Part shown: one piece after another, positions 49,785-60,447 of the stretch | Numbering within the stretch: the stretch's first letter is position 1 | Layout: each line of letters starts with the position of its first letter | NCBI GenBank assembly: GCA_022818135.1 | Contig: JAFMSR010000007.1 | Coordinates: 8,106,543-8,170,542, forward strand | Direction: 5' to 3' | Origin: Saxidomus purpurata | Taxonomy: Eukaryota; Mollusca; Bivalvia; Venerida; Veneridae | Length of the DNA stretch: 64,000 bases | Program-made: the position numbers and the translations under genes | Notes under the pieces: model-generated | Databases searched by the model: none | The model's input: only the letters and a program-made list of their open reading frames with translations | What the model was told of the DNA's origin: nothing

Positions 49785-50951
49785 CTATTGAACTTGACGC
49801 AAATATCGAGAGTCTGGTATAAACACGCCAGATACTTCCATTCCACCAGTATGCAGCTCTGGTCCACTTATTGTACCAATAGACGGACTGTCTGCCCTTA
49901 ACCTACGCCTCCTCACGAATCCTACCATCCGAAAGAATCTATGCCGAAACTGCCGACAGCACATGATGTACACTAGGAAATTACTTGAATGGTTCACTTG
50001 TTCAAAAGACATGGCAACTCCGGCGAGAATGATGTACTCCGTCTTTTGGGAGCTGAAGAAAGGTTCGTTTGTCCAAAACGTAAGAATCAGAACAAGTGTA
50101 ATGGGAGTCACGCAAATGACGTAACTGACTACAACACCAATTAACATTACAGTCACGCGAGAAGTTTCCTTCGCGCACCTTTCTACGTTGCTTTGGCGTA
50201 GCACCTGCCTCTGGCGCTGGCTCCGGCACAGTTTTACAACAATTAGAGGCGTCAAGGTGAGAAGAATAATCATTGGAGCGATAGAATAGAATGTCGCCCC
50301 GACAATAACTAAGGATTTATGAAGTCTGATGGTATTAACAGTCGTGACATCTGACATGCACATTCCGTTCACAACATCGGTCGAAAATGACCAAATTCCA
50401 GTGATAGTGAACATGGCTTCATAGATTAAACAAATGGCTACAGATAATGTTGCCTTCGTGAGGAATCTCCTTGCTTCCAACGGAAACAGAATAGCCACAA
50501 AGCGTTCAACTGCGATGAGCACAATGAACCAAGAGGATGACATCTTGCCTGCCCTGTACACGACAAAAAACAATTTACATCCATCGTCGTAGAAGGCCCT
50601 CGCATCTTGATTCCAGATTTTCAGCATGAATTGTTGATTAAAGGGGTTTGTTAGCAGGAGTAAAGAATCGGACGCAGCTAGCGCGTATAATATATATCGT
50701 GACGTCATTTGACGGAACTGATGGTGAGAAACTGTCAAAACTGTACAAAGATTGCCGAAAATTCCAAGCACCAGTAGTGTAGGACAAATGAAATATTGAG
50801 CAATATTCATCTTACCCTGTATTATCTCAGCCGACGATTTTTCAGTGGTGAGCACCGACGGCATTACGGTACTGCTATTACTTCCATTTCTAATAAATAA
50901 ATTTGTTTCTGTCGAAACAGCATTTATTATTTCTTCGAATAAGTTGGACAT
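49785..50951 (-). CDS. Class A (rhodopsin-like) GPCR, type B paralogue R4
   Basis: Intact 388-residue single-exon receptor. The first ATG is at 50951-50949; the open frame extends two codons further up to a TTG at 50957, which is not a likely start. Approximate helices: TM1 53-76 (Asn67 in GNL), TM2 85-108 (Asp95 in LAASD), TM3 125-148 (Cys125 at its start, ERF 149-151), TM4 168-190, TM5 215-241, TM6 267-290 (CVTP 280-283), TM7 306-331 (Asn320-His-Ser-Ser-Asn324-Leu, Tyr328). ECL2 Cys198 is the expected disulfide partner. N-terminal sequons at Asn22 and Asn25. The proximal tail has a strongly basic RRRRRLR patch at about 347-353. It differs from the other three in Cys at 6.47, Ser before the TM7 Asn and Leu after it. 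Nearest relative R2. The only receptor on the minus strand; ligand unknown. Confidence 0.93.
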   Translation of the reverse strand: MSNLFEEIINAVSTETNLFIRNGSNSSTVMPSVLTTEKSSAEIIQGKMNIAQYFICPTLLVLGIFGNLCTVLTVSHHQFRQMTSRYILYALAASDSLLLLTNPFNQQFMLKIWNQDARAFYDDGCKLFFVVYRAGKMSSSWFIVLIAVERFVAILFPLEARRFLTKATLSVAICLIYEAMFTITGIWSFSTDVVNGMCMSDVTTVNTIRLHKSLVIVGATFYSIAPMIILLTLTPLIVVKLCRSQRQRQVLRQSNVERCAKETSRVTVMLIGVVVSYVICVTPITLVLILTFWTNEPFFSSQKTEYIILAGVAMSFEQVNHSSNFLVYIMCCRQFRHRFFRMVGFVRRRRLRADSPSIGTISGPELHTGGMEVSGVFIPDSRYLRQVQ

Positions 50952-52550
50952 ATTCAATTACCCGATCTAAACCAATCTTTTCCAAAATCTAAACCTTTAT
51001 CAAAAGAAATCTATCCGTAACAAAATGTTGTTTTTTTTAATATCTGTGGCCTTTTTCAAGTGCAAATTTATATCCTGTTCTAAACGTTATTACATTCTGT
51101 TTTACTGCCAAATAAGAACTGCAAAAAGAAGTCTTATGGTTTTGTTATTATCCTGATCCTCGCAGTTTTATATCTGTCATTGCTCAGACCCAAAGCCGAT
51201 ACAACACAAGATAAAGTAACTGTCTCCCTGCTGCTTGTGTCGTTGTCTGCTGTAATTGGAAATAATTTCGGTCGCTGACAGACGGTGTCAATGTGACTGG
51301 CTTACAGGATACGCACGCTTCACATAATGATCCGCATTTTACAAGTTTACGATTTTTCATATAGCTGAAAAGAATTCTTCAAGGGCCTTCTGTTTTCCTG
51401 ATTATAACAACAACAATCAAAACAAACAGGGCTCATGTTAGCCGTTATAGGAACAAGGCAAGTGACTGGAAATATTCTAAGACCTATTTTCTCAATGCTC
51501 CAGTAAAATATTTAATATTGGAGTGGTTTACTAAAAGTAGTAAAACTCTTATTTCAGTTTTTAAGTGGTTGTTTTGTTATTTCCTTAAAGAGAGTAAAAA
51601 CCAATAGCAATCCTCTGTACACCAAATCGCCGTTCATATATCAGTAATGAGAGCAATTACTTGATGCAATACAATACAGTTACATAATTCGACGCCGCCA
51701 GTAGGCGGCGTCGAGTATTTGGAATGCAAAATAAATTTGATCCATGGACGCGAGTCTATGAATAGCTTCGTAAAAAAATAAAATTAAACACGTTATTTTT
51801 CTACATTCGAGGCCTCCAGGACATGAACTTTGATTTGTACACAAACTTCAAGAAAAGATAAGTAAATCAAAACCATGTCCGCAAACTAAACTCCTTAATA
51901 CATGCAATAAAATAAGAAAAATAAAATTACAAGATGAAAATCACACTGAATGTATTTTTCAAAAAGTCGAAATGTGAATTAGTGCTTACAACTGTATAAA
52001 TTCAATAAAAATAAACCAAGGTGTTATATTTTGTATAATTTATTTAATTCATATAAGTTATTTTGATAAAGAATAGCATTTACCGTTCTTATAAATAAAG
52101 AGAAATATAAATTTCGTTAATAGAAATCCATTCTCAGACTGTCGGACATGTTTAAAATGCGATTCACATTACGGTCTTATTGCGGTACTATAACGGAAAG
52201 CGCAGCTCAGCGGAAATGTTTTGATTTTTGTTAATAGATTCTTTATAGAACTTAAAATAACTTCTAAAGTAATGTATGCTATTGTGATGTAAAGTTAGAT
52301 TTTATGAATAAATGTAGTTAAAACTGCTTCTGTGCGATACAAAGCCCTGGACACTAGTTAATATGCTGTTTGTCTTATATTTCAAATGATCATGAACGAA
52401 TCCGTCTATGCAACCCCTGTAAAACATTCGCTCATTTCAAGTAGATAATAGTGTATGAAAATTTAATCACTTTACGGAGAGCTATTAAAATGGAAAAACA
52501 TCTTTGGCGGCGTCTTTTATGTCTGCATTACTGTTTCGTCTTGTATAAGT
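50952..52550. other. 5' flank of R4, no gene recognised
   Basis: AT-rich DNA upstream of R4 (read minus). One GC-rich perfect hairpin at 51689-51714 is listed separately. No other gene supported. Confidence 0.35.
51689..51714. repeat. GC-rich perfect hairpin
   Basis: An 11-bp perfect stem TCGACGCCGCC/GGCGGCGTCGA around an AGTA loop, in surroundings that are strongly AT-rich. It may be the centre of a palindromic element or a structured RNA or terminator-like site for a transcript. Confidence 0.6.
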
Positions 52551-52551
52551 T

Positions 52552-52633
52552 TAGTTTATACTTATTTATTTTAGCTCTATTGTGAAGAATTATCGAGTCA
52601 CTCTCGAGTCTGCTTTCTGGAAAAACCGTTCAT
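52552..52633 (-). mobile_element. Truncated SINE tail, copy 4
   Basis: Matches the tail of the SINE at 48975 on the minus strand (GACTCGAGAGTGACTCGATAA, then AGCTAAAATAAATAAGTATAA, with small differences). The tRNA head is missing, so this is a 5'-truncated insertion. Confidence 0.65.
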
Positions 52634-52639
52634 TGTATT

Positions 52640-52760
52640 TACATTGTAATGTGATCCAGGCTGCCGGATTTGCTCGAGTCGTGTACCGAATCATACGAAT
52701 GCGGAGCACGAGTATGATCCGATCGCGAAGATTGATCACATTTCTATTATAATGACCCTT
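52640..52760. repeat. Palindromic repeat
   Basis: AATGTGATC near 52649 is matched by GATCACATT near 52733-52742. The enclosed 75 bp is GC-richer with CTCGAGTCGTG/GAGCACGAGTATGATC patches that partly pair. Looks like a small foldback element next to the SINE tail. Confidence 0.5.
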
Positions 52761-53955
52761 TTATTATAAAGCTTTGACGTCATCGTATAAACAAAACGCA
52801 ACGATTCTTTTGACAAGAAAATGTTGAAAACGTATATTTTCTGTTCATCCTAACTGCCGAAAAATTCAGAAATTTCTCATTTTCGATCAGATAGCAAACT
52901 AGACCAAATTGAATGGGCATGCATACATGTGCACAAAGAGCAAGAAGTGAGGCCTTCTTTAGGTTCTCCGTCTCTCTCTATATATATCTCTCTCGTGTGA
53001 CTCGGAACTACATGTTTACAGCTAACTCAAAAGATACGACCTGCAGATCAACCGACTGTTATAATATTCCGTTTGTATCAATATCAGGTATATAAGATGC
53101 TAGACGATTTGTGAACGAATACCATCTGAATGAAACGAGATTTTGTAATCACGCTTTTAGTCATTAGATCTTCACCTCGGGGTTTCCGGCTTACTCTGTA
53201 GGGAAGAACTAATTATTCGCAAAGTACAGTTATTAGGTCCATAAATATTGTACTCTTAGACCGGAATATGAAGCCTATTGATCTCCCTGACTGTCTGATA
53301 TTGAGACAGAATAACAATCTGTTTACATAATATGTGCCCTTTATTATTAGATGATTCCAAAAAGGTTTTCTTAATGATTTCCTACTAGCATTATGAACAT
53401 TGCCATAATTACAACCAAAATATATTATAAGTTATATAGATTCTTGACGGGGTATAGGGCCTCGCTTAGACTAACCCGAGCCGTTAAAAAGGGGAGGTGG
53501 TATTTACGGGGCTGTTTACGGTATATACGGGTTCGTATACAGCGGTTCTTGACCAATCGGAATCTATCAAATTTATCTGCGGTATTATAAGTCTCTGTAT
53601 ATCAGTTCCATTCCTATTGAATAAACAGAAATTCTGCAAAAAATGTTTTAGTCAATAAATGAAAATCAACCCTTTCTGTCAGCTAGATTATCATTTACAT
53701 CTGCCAATAAGAGAAATAACTCAGTCCATCAACTGTCTTTAAGCTTCATTCTTGGCCAATATTTGATATAGTCATTTGGAAGGGTAATATAATACTAATA
53801 TTACTTTAATAGTTATGATGTCTATATTTGAACGGTGCGGTATTTTCCATTTTTTGTTAAGTTATCCTGAATCAGTGTGGTGTTATAGCCGTATGATGTG
53901 ACTTCTTAGTGATTTGCTATGTTGATAGAATAAGTCATTATATCAAACAAAAATC
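52761..53955. other. Intergenic, no gene recognised
   Basis: AT-rich with a GC-richer patch at 53445-53560 of unclear origin. No supported gene. Confidence 0.35.
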
Positions 53956-53959
53956 ATAT

Positions 53960-54325
53960 TGACATGGCCAGTCCCCCGCCGAGGCAAGGTTTTTGTGTAA
54001 AAGGTGCCCTTAGAAGGGGACTTAATTCAATGAAAAATAATTGACTTCATTAACAATTTGGTGAATTCCAGCCTGTGGTTGCTGATAAATAGAGCAAAAA
54101 CTAATGTATATTCAAGAGTTATCAAAGGGATTATAACTGTGTGAAAAATCATTAACCGACACGTGCGATAATATGCACATCTCCTCTTGATAGTTAAGCA
54201 GTCTATGGAATTTCACTGAATTTAGTGTAGTAGTTCCTGAGACGTAGCTGGGGCAGTAATGTCAGACGGACGAACTGACAGTCGGACACCACGGTCGTGT
54301 CCCCTGGCTGGGGTAATAAATAACT
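53960..54325. repeat. Interspersed repeat, bivalve type
   Basis: The left end near 53965 reads GGCCAGTCCCCCGCCGAGGC. The right end near 54235-54325 has GTTCCTGAGACGTAGCTGG, GTCAGACGGACGAACTGACAG and CCCCTGGCTGGGGTAATAA. The GACGGACGAACTGACAG segment and a GGGG-containing end are hallmarks of repeats I associate with bivalves; not searched here. Confidence 0.6.
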
Positions 54326-55078
54326 TTTCTTATTTACAGCTGCTCCCTCTTAAGATTTTGTTGAAATAATAAAGTTTTTCGAATTGCCTGAAATTAACAT
54401 ATTTTAGAACGAACCATCAAATAAAAAGGTTTCAGTGTAAGTTCCTGTAAACTATTCCTGCATTTTTGAAATTACACGCTTCCAAATTATATTTAGCTTT
54501 GCAAACGTTTTTACATTCCAATATAACTTGTCGTGGTGCCGTCAAACTAAACTCACGAAAAGTCTCAACAGATTTTCTCAAATTGCTATGTTGGTTTTCA
54601 CCTAATATTTAATTCCATTTTATGTTTTCAGATATCATTTTGGAGAACCGAAAACTGTTAACGAGACGCTTTAAAAGTGGTGTTATCTTTTCAAGTGAAT
54701 ATTGTTTGTTACAATTCTAACGGTTATGTCTCCTTGTTGATTTGTACTGCGATGCAGTTTAAACATACGTTATAATATAAAAATTGTGCTTTATTGAGAA
54801 GATGAAATGTTTCCAATGTTAAAGTATGCTGTCTTGTGAAAACTGGTATGTTGTACATTATACTGTACTATTTCTTTTCGGAGAAAGGAAAATATAGCGT
54901 TTTACCGGTATCGATAGTCTGAGGTTCGATAAAGCTTGACAGAACTGGATTTTCTTGCTAATTGTTCTTGTACCTTGGGGCACAGTGTCGCTATTGATTA
55001 AGCACTTTTTGATTTCAAAAAATATTCGAAAATAAGGTAAATACTTTGGAGCGGAGTTTTGCTTAATATACTTTACCG
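54326..55078. other. Intergenic, no gene recognised
   Basis: AT-rich sequence; nothing supported. Confidence 0.4.
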
Positions 55079-55700
55079 AGCTCTTAAAGTGATATCACCG
55101 TTCAACCTTACCATCATAATTTGAAATGAACACTAACCACAAATTTGTATTCCTAAAGTAATGAATATTTCCATAGTAATAGTCACATTATATGAATCTG
55201 TAAACAATTATATCCTATTGACTGTCCTGGTCAAAAATTGAAAATTCATCCTTTCTATTAGGTATATGTTTTCAATTTAATATATATTACATTGTGACCG
55301 TGTGCTACCGTTTCCCATATGTATATAGGTCAAACATTTTCCCTTCTATATACTTTCTTCAAACTTCAAATCACAAGTCACCAGCCTTGATTTTTAGTTA
55401 TCTGCCCTCGAACACAGCATTTCGTTCGATTTTTTATTTTCCAAGGGCAGGTAATTCAAGATCAAGGCCAGTGACCTATTGTTATTATTTCAAAGTTCTG
55501 TTTCAAACTTGATTCTCAGTCAACATGCCAAGTTTTGAAGAAATTCTATGAAAGGGAAACTGAATTTTGGCCCTATACATAGGAAACTGTGGAAATGGTC
55601 CTGAATAGCACATGCTTTCGAATCTACTGTGTTTAAAGCTTCAGTATTAATCATCATTTGACATTGCAGTTTGAATGATAATATCACATATATAACTTTA
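55079..55700. repeat. Dispersed repeat, copy 2
   Basis: Shares AAGTGATATCACCGTTC and ACCATCATAATTT (55087-55121) and CCTTTCTATTAGGTATAT (55250-55267) with the copy at 33816-34660, in the same orientation. The frame 55294-55512 overlaps it and shows no domain. Confidence 0.5.
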
Positions 55701-55883
55701 TAAAATAGTATGATAAACGGAAGTTGATCAACAAAGAAAAAAGTCGTTTCTATTTTTTATATCAAACTCCAAATCTCCAATTATCATTTTGGATGTTAAA
55801 TTACTTGTGACCGTAATATTAAATCGAAAGTATATAATATAAATATAGCGCATTATTTAAGTATGTGAAGTTGGCTCGGCGAT

Positions 55884-56235
55884 CGTACATCGACATTAGA
55901 TCTGCATTCGAAAACTGACGATCCAGATCGTATCTGTACATCACATCTGTATTCGAAAATGCAGAACTAGATCGCAGATCGACATCAAATCTGTATTCAA
56001 AAATGCAAATCTAGATCGGAGATCGACATCAGATCTTCATTCAAAAATGCAGATCTATACCGTACATCGGAATCAGATCTGTAATCAATGCAGATTTAGA
56101 TCGTATATCGACACCAGATCTGCATTCGAAAATGCAGATCTTGATCAAAGATCGACATCAGATCTGCATTCGATTCTAGATCGTTGTTCGACATCACATC
56201 TGGATTCTAAAATGCAGATCTTGATCGACATAAGG
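55884..56235. repeat. Hairpin minisatellite with GATC-rich units, about 45-50 bp
   Basis: About seven or eight degenerate units, each with ATCGACATCAGATCTGCATT, a short TCGAAA spacer, then AATGCAGATCTAGATCG. The halves are complementary: at 56116-56141 the 11-bp arms AGATCTGCATT/AATGCAGATCT are perfect around a CGAA loop. GATC and TCGA are strongly over-represented. The 73-residue frame across it (56047-56268) is a repeat artefact. Confidence 0.85.
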
Positions 56236-56805
56236 TATGTATTAAAAAAAATGACGGTTTTTTTATAGCTTACCTTGTTTCTGTCTATAGTGAAATAAAA
56301 TTGTCACTTTTGACACATTCAACAACTTACATCTTCATATATATGTAATGGTGTCCCATGTAAACTACAACTATGTATGAACATTACTGGTATTCCACAA
56401 ATTATCGACAGTGAATGGCAGTCTGTATATTAGTTTAGTGAGAAATTTCTACCCGTGTAATGCAACGATTTAGAAGATGAGCAACACCTAACTTTTTGTT
56501 TAGATTGATTTACAATAAATTATACATGCATGTATCTGTTCCGGGAAATTTCATAAAACTTTTCTTTTCAAATTTGTTGTAAACCGCTTCTGCCATGACA
56601 AAGTGGCAAAAGTCTTATTGAAAATTGAAGCAAAACGACAAGACCTCGCATTTCCGCATTGAATTTACAATGTAAATTATAAAAAAATATGAACGTGAAA
56701 AGTAACAAACTCAGAAGGACAGCGCGCTCGACTTTCTTAGTGCTTGCCTATAAAACAAAACTTTGACAGTTAAGGGCACACAAGACTTTAACTAGGAATT
56801 TCAAG
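56236..56805. other. Intergenic, no gene recognised
   Basis: AT-rich sequence between the minisatellite and the inverted repeat; nothing supported. Confidence 0.4.
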
Positions 56806-57703
56806 ACAAATCAAGAAACATTTCACAGAGTTATCTTCTCTTGCTTACAGATTATGACTAAGGTCTCATGATGGCACATAAGAACTCCAACTTCCAAAGT
56901 AATATCTCAAATGGTTAAGTCAACAAGTGGACAAGAATGAAAATTTTAACTGAAATTCTAAGTCAAAAAGGGCCATAATTCAAATAAAACCTTGACAGAA
57001 TTACCTTCTCCTGCCCATGTTTTTGGATCAGATAGTAAACAAGTATTCCAACTTTCAAATTAATATCTCAAACAGTTCAGTCAAAAAGGGACTGGTACGA
57101 AAAACAACCAAATTCTAAGTCGATAAAAAGGCCTTAATTTTAAAACAAATCCCTGACAGAGTTACCTTCTCTGCGTACAGATGGGGGTAAGATGTGAAAT
57201 AGCATAAAAAGTTTCAAAGCAATATCTCAAAGGGTTAAGGCAATAAGTGGATTTTACCCATATTCAAGTATTTTCTAGTAAAAAGGGGCATAATTCTGTC
57301 AAAAACCTTGACAGAGTTGTCCTCTTGTCTGTTGATGAAGGTCGTGATGGTAAACAAGTATGGTTAGTTTCAAAGCAATACCTCCAATGGTTTTGAAATA
57401 AAGTGAGGTGGTACAAAAAACTTAACCAAGCTCAATACACTTTTAAGTAAAAAAAGGCCATAATTCTGTCAAAAACCTTGACAGAGTTATGTACTCTTGT
57501 CGTAGATGGAGGTTATGATGGTAAACAAGTATGGTAAGTTTCAAAGCCATACCTCTAATACTTCTGAAATAAAGTGGGGTGGTACGAAAAACTTAACCAA
57601 GGTGTGACGCCAACGCCGACGCCGACGCCGACACCGACGCCGACGCCGACGCCGGGGCGAGTAGGATAGCTCCCCTTTTCATAGAAAAGTCGAGCTAAAA
57701 ATA
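56806..57703 (-). repeat. Tandem-monomer repeat, left arm of a large inverted repeat
   Basis: On the minus strand it starts TTATTTTTAGCTCGACTTTT, then GGGGAGCTATCCTACTCG and a GGCGTC hexamer run (57610-57655). It continues as monomers of about 150-170 bp containing GGTTAAGTTTTTCGTACCA, TTTGAAACTTACCATACTTG and TAACTCTGTCAAGG. It is closely matched by 59565-60447 in the opposite orientation. A bivalve-typical family; non-coding. Confidence 0.85.
57608..57656. repeat. (GCCGAC)n hexamer repeat
   Basis: About seven copies of CGACGC/CGACAC hexamer at the head of the repeat. The same hexamer sits at the same position in the copies at 59612-59640 and 63538-63585, so it belongs to the family and has varied in length by slippage. 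Confidence 0.9.
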
Positions 57704-57787
57704 ATACGGGGTCTTATTTATAGTACTAAAACTTTCAATGACTTTCGAATTTGTGTCTTTTCCGTTTAAGGACTGTGTCAAACTTAT

Positions 57788-58070
57788 CAAACCTATCCAT
57801 TTTGAAGAACAGGGACATATCTGGCAACTTTTGTTTGATAAAATAGATGTCTGACTATCAAATAAGTACTGTCGTGATTTCTTTTTATTCATGCTATGTA
57901 GTATTGTGGAAACCTGAGCCAAAAATGGACTTCAAAATTTAAGGACTTCTTTAATTAATACTTTTTTATTTAGATTGTTGTCGTCAAAGTACTTACTTGA
58001 TAGTCAGACATTTATTTCGACAAACAAAAGCTGCCAGATATGTTCCTGTTCTTCAAAACTGACATAGGAT
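57788..58070. mobile_element. Foldback element nested between inverted arms
   Basis: 57793-57870 (TTTTGAAGAACAGGGACATA, CTGACTATCAAATAAGTACT) is the near-perfect reverse complement of 57988-58068, with about 117 bp between them. Arms are about 80 bp. The frame 57695-57922 lies across the left arm. Non-autonomous; no coding capacity. Confidence 0.8.
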
Positions 58071-59564
58071 ATATGTGACCATAAGTTAAACTTATATCAT
58101 ACTTTGTTTTTTATGCTCAGGCTAGCGATAGGGCCATCATGACCCTCTTGTTTTGTATTTGTGGCAAAAAATAACAATAGAGAGAACAACAGAAAAGCCA
58201 TACAACTGCCAATTCTAGTACGTCCATACCATCCGTCTGTCTTTCTATCCAGCATTTGCTTGTCCAGGCTTTATCTCCTACATCCCACGTTGCATTTTGA
58301 TAAAATCAAATTAATGTTTTTTTGCATACATATTTCATGCATGACATGGCTCTGTTAATAGTTCAAATATAGCTTGTCTGAGCTTAATCACTAAAACCCT
58401 ACCCTTTGCCGCATTTTGATGGTGTTCATTATCAAACTTTGTTGTGCATATCATGGTCACATTCCGGTCAGTTGTGGGGGAGACATATGTTTTATATCAA
58501 AGACAACCATCTATAGTAAGATTGTATGCATTGAGCTGTGACTGCACATTTATATTTATATATTCTACAATAGGTCATAGCTCACGGGTCAAATCCTACT
58601 ATAGTTATATATTGTACTGTACAGTATTCCTATACTAAGGTACACAACAATATTGCACTATAGAGCACTATAGGCCATTGGTGTACCTCTAGTGACCATG
58701 ATCAGCATTCGTTGCAAGGGCAGGCAAAGTTAATTTGTTATTGTAATTTATGAGATGCACAACTAAGACTTCATATCGGTAAATTTGACAGGTGCGTGAT
58801 CCTAATGAAAAAACGACCACGCAAAACACACAAAAGTCAAATAATAAGTACATGGTCAATTTTACAGTTAAATGAAATGCACGAAATGTTCGATACGTGT
58901 ACGAGTAAATTGTAATTACACAGGGTGAGTGAGAAGCCTGTTACATTATTACAAGTATTATGTTCAGAATGTGTGAATTACCAAAAGCATGCAAGTGTAC
59001 AGATTTCAGACAAAAAACATAAATTGTGTATGATTGTCCGCAGGTAAAATTCGTGTAATATATATGACGGTTACAACTTATTATGTAGGTGATCACTTTA
59101 TTCTTGATATGAAAGGATTAAGATTTGCTCTCTGTGGAAAAGTAAGATGTGTTTTGGTGAACACTGAATTGTACAAATTGTAATCCTTCATGCAGATATA
59201 CGATGTGATGGAAGATGTCAGAAGAAATTGGATCTGAAGACTCCAGAGCGGACCAAAGGTAAATTTGCGCTTCATGTATATCAGGAAACTTAATGTCAGA
59301 ATCAAACATCATCTCTGTTTAAGGGACTTCCACAGTACCAAAGTGGATGGGAACGTAGAAAACTACAATTCTTGAAAACTGTCCTTGTACATAATTTAGA
59401 CGTATAGGGTTTTCCTTGTGATAAAGGTATCTGTTAAAGTCTAATAAATGTAACAATATCTTGTCTCCTTTTAACGAATTTGCAGAGAGAAATCAACTTT
59501 TTTATTCCTTTGTCACATATTTTCGCGATCAGGAAACTCGTGGTGAAACACAATTTTACATATC
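58071..59564. other. Spacer between repeat arms, no sure gene
   Basis: Mostly AT-rich. A GGGCCATCATGACCCTCTTG segment near 58131-58150 is a likely repeat end. One frame on the minus strand (59118-59312, 64 residues) has an ordinary protein-like composition and an AG splice-like site just upstream. It matches no family I know and is left as a low-confidence exon candidate. Confidence 0.3.
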
Positions 59565-60447
59565 TTATTTTTAGCTCGACTTTTCTATGAAAAGGGGAGC
59601 TATCCTACTCGACCCGGCGTCGGCGTCGGCGTTGGTGTCACACCTTGGTTAAGTTTTTCGTACCACCCCACTTTATTTCAAAAGTATTAGAGGTATGGCT
59701 TTGAAACTTACCATACTTGTTTACCATCATAACCTCCATCTACAGACAAGAGTACATAACTCTGTCAAGGTTTTTGACAGAATTATGGCCCTTTTTTACT
59801 TAGAAAGTGTATTGAGCTTGGTTAAGTTTTTCGTACCACCTCACTTTATTTCAAAACCATTAGAGGTATTGCTTTGAAACTAATCATACTTGTTTACCAT
59901 CATAACCTACATCAACAGACAAGAGTACATAACTCTGTCAAGGTTTTGAACAACATTATGCCCCTTTTTTACTTAGAAAATACATTGAATATGGGTAAAA
60001 TCCACTTATTGCCTTAACCCTTTGAGATATTATTTTGAAACTTTGAATGCTTGTTTACATCATTACCCCCATCTGTAGGCAAGAGAAGGTAACTCTGTCA
60101 GGGATTTGTTTTAAAAATTAAGGCCCTTTATCGACTTAGAATCTTGGTTAAGTTTTTCGTACCAGTCCACTTTTTGACTAAACTGTTCGAGATATTACTT
60201 TGAAAGTTGGAATACTTGTTTACCATCATGATCCCAAAACATGGGCAGGAGAAGGTAATTCTGTCAAGGGTTTTATATGAATTATGGCCCTTTTGACTTA
60301 GAAACTCAGTTAAAATTGTCATTCTTGTCCACTTGTTGACTTAACCATTTGAGATATTACTTTGAAAGTTGGAGTACTTATGCACCATCATGAGACCTAT
60401 CTGTAAGCAAGAGAAGATAACTCTGTGAAAATGTTTCTTGATTTGTA
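59565..60447 (+). repeat. Tandem-monomer repeat, right arm of a large inverted repeat
   Basis: Same family as 56806-57703, in the opposite orientation: TTATTTTTAGCTCGACTTTT head, GGCGTC hexamers (59612-59640), then about five monomers (GTTAAGTTTTTCGTACCA near 59648, 59820 and 60147, with variants between). The ends AAATGTTTCTTGATTTG (about 60430-60447) agree with the left arm. The frames inside it are artefacts. Confidence 0.85.

Noticed and set aside
56047..56268. 73-residue repetitive protein frame
   Set aside because: It follows the hairpin minisatellite, whose unit length and stops do not keep one frame across copies.
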